Assembly (NCBI GenBank): GCA_021784995.1
Contig: JAJYHA010000445.1
Coordinates: 1 to 5,728 of the forward strand
From: Myxococcales bacterium
GTDB lineage: Bacteria; Myxococcota; Myxococcia; Myxococcales; Anaeromyxobacteraceae
DNA: 5,728 bases
Direction of reading: 5' to 3'
In this document: piece after piece, positions 5,340-5,728 of the stretch
How positions within the stretch are numbered: position 1 is the first letter of the stretch
Layout of the letters: every line of letters starts with the position of its first letter
The notes under the pieces: generated by a model
Told to the model about the DNA's origin: nothing
Database searches by the model: none
Seen by the model: only the letters and a program-made list of their open reading frames with translations
Position numbers and translations under genes: made by a program

Positions 5340-5728
5340 TCAAGCGCGAGCGGCGCGCTCGCCCGCCGGCCGATCGGGGCGGAACTCCTCCGTGGCGCCC
5401 GGCTCGACGAAGTCCTCGGCCCGCAGGGCCTCGGCCGAGAGATCACCGAGATCCGCGATCGACTCCCGAACACGCTCGAACGCCCTCGCGAAGAAGCTGC
5501 TCGCATCCTCGCCTGCGGCGCGCTCCCCTCTCCACAGCGCCACCAGGCGCTCGACGGCTTCAGGCGTCCTCCTCGCCGGGATCCTGGCCGCCACCCTCCC
5601 GAATCGCGCCGTCCCGTCATGGACGGCGCCGCCAACCAGGACGAGATACTGCGGGACGGTGCGTGAACCGAGCCTGCGCGCGCTTCCCTGCAGGCCCAGC
5701 GCGGCGACCTGGTGCTGCGCGCATCCGT
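5340..5728 (-). CDS. Nitrite/sulfite reductase, siroheme/4Fe-4S hemoprotein, C-terminal part (5' end outside window)
   Basis: This is the last 128 residues or so of a ferredoxin-type siroheme reductase, which carries out six-electron reduction of nitrite to ammonia or sulfite to sulfide. The frame is open to the right edge, well beyond the internal GTG at 5594. Translation from the edge begins GCAQHQVAALGLQGSARR, then VPQYLVLVGG, then FGRVAARIPARRTPEAVERL, and near the end GDLSAEALRAEDFVEPG. This order matches the C-terminus of the family: SGCPN-x-C-x-Q-H, the glycine-rich YxVLVGG strand, the IPARR-PEAV helix and the EDFVDxG tail. The Cys at 5723-5721 should be the second cysteine of the C-x3-C pair, the one that bridges the 4Fe-4S cluster and siroheme; the first lies just outside. 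Nitrite versus sulfite cannot be decided from this end. It is partial only because of the window edge, and no frameshift is seen. Confidence 0.88.
   Translation of the reverse strand, partial: GCAQHQVAALGLQGSARRLGSRTVPQYLVLVGGAVHDGTARFGRVAARIPARRTPEAVERLVALWRGERAAGEDASSFFARAFERVRESIADLGDLSAEALRAEDFVEPGATEEFRPDRPAGERAARA

Noticed and set aside
2275..5343. A 1022-residue minus-strand open frame spanning several genes
   Set aside because: It is Arg/Pro/Ala-rich low-complexity translation in a different frame from GlgB, GFA and CaiB, all of which carry intact family motifs. Long spurious open frames are expected when stop codons are rare at high GC.
1..5728. Mobile element, CRISPR array, tRNA, toxin-antitoxin or defence cassette
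   Set aside because: No transposase or integrase motifs, terminal repeats, regularly spaced repeats or tRNA-like cloverleaf were seen, and composition looks uniform across the window.

Overview
The window comes from a very GC-rich bacterial genome (by eye about 70% G+C or more, with G or C at nearly every third codon position). Small Sec/lipoprotein-type secreted proteins, a CaiB/BaiF CoA-transferase and a DapA paralogue would fit high-GC Proteobacteria, Myxococcota or uncultured soil lineages such as Methylomirabilota/Rokubacteria. The sequence does not settle the phylum.

Layout. On the + strand, a DapA/NanA-superfamily aldolase or lyase enters at the left edge and ends at 914; its first few codons lie outside the window. 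Everything else is on the - strand and runs right to left. The 3' end of a siroheme nitrite/sulfite reductase occupies 5728-5340. It is followed by a 71-residue exported Cys-containing protein (5105-4890), a glycogen branching enzyme GlgB (4817-2892), a GFA-family zinc protein (2818-2405), a CaiB/BaiF family CoA-transferase (2392-1151) and a 60-residue lipoprotein (1151-969). The lipoprotein gene converges on the aldolase gene across 54 bp that contain a strong inverted repeat.

Transcription units. The GFA gene, the CoA-transferase gene and the lipoprotein gene form a tight cluster. The CoA-transferase Shine-Dalgarno sequence abuts the GFA stop codon, and the CoA-transferase stop codon shares a base with the lipoprotein start codon (TGATG). 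GlgB lies 73 bp upstream of the GFA gene and may or may not be co-transcribed. The 71-residue protein has its own strong ribosome binding site, a 234-bp upstream spacer and two hairpins at its end, so it is probably expressed separately.

Functional coherence is low. Glycogen branching, CoA transfer, GFA-type chemistry and assimilatory or respiratory siroheme chemistry do not make one obvious pathway. I see no mobile element, CRISPR array, tRNA, rRNA or defence-like cassette. The window reads as ordinary chromosomal housekeeping and accessory metabolism. The least explained items are the two small exported proteins and the glgB gene, which has no Shine-Dalgarno sequence.
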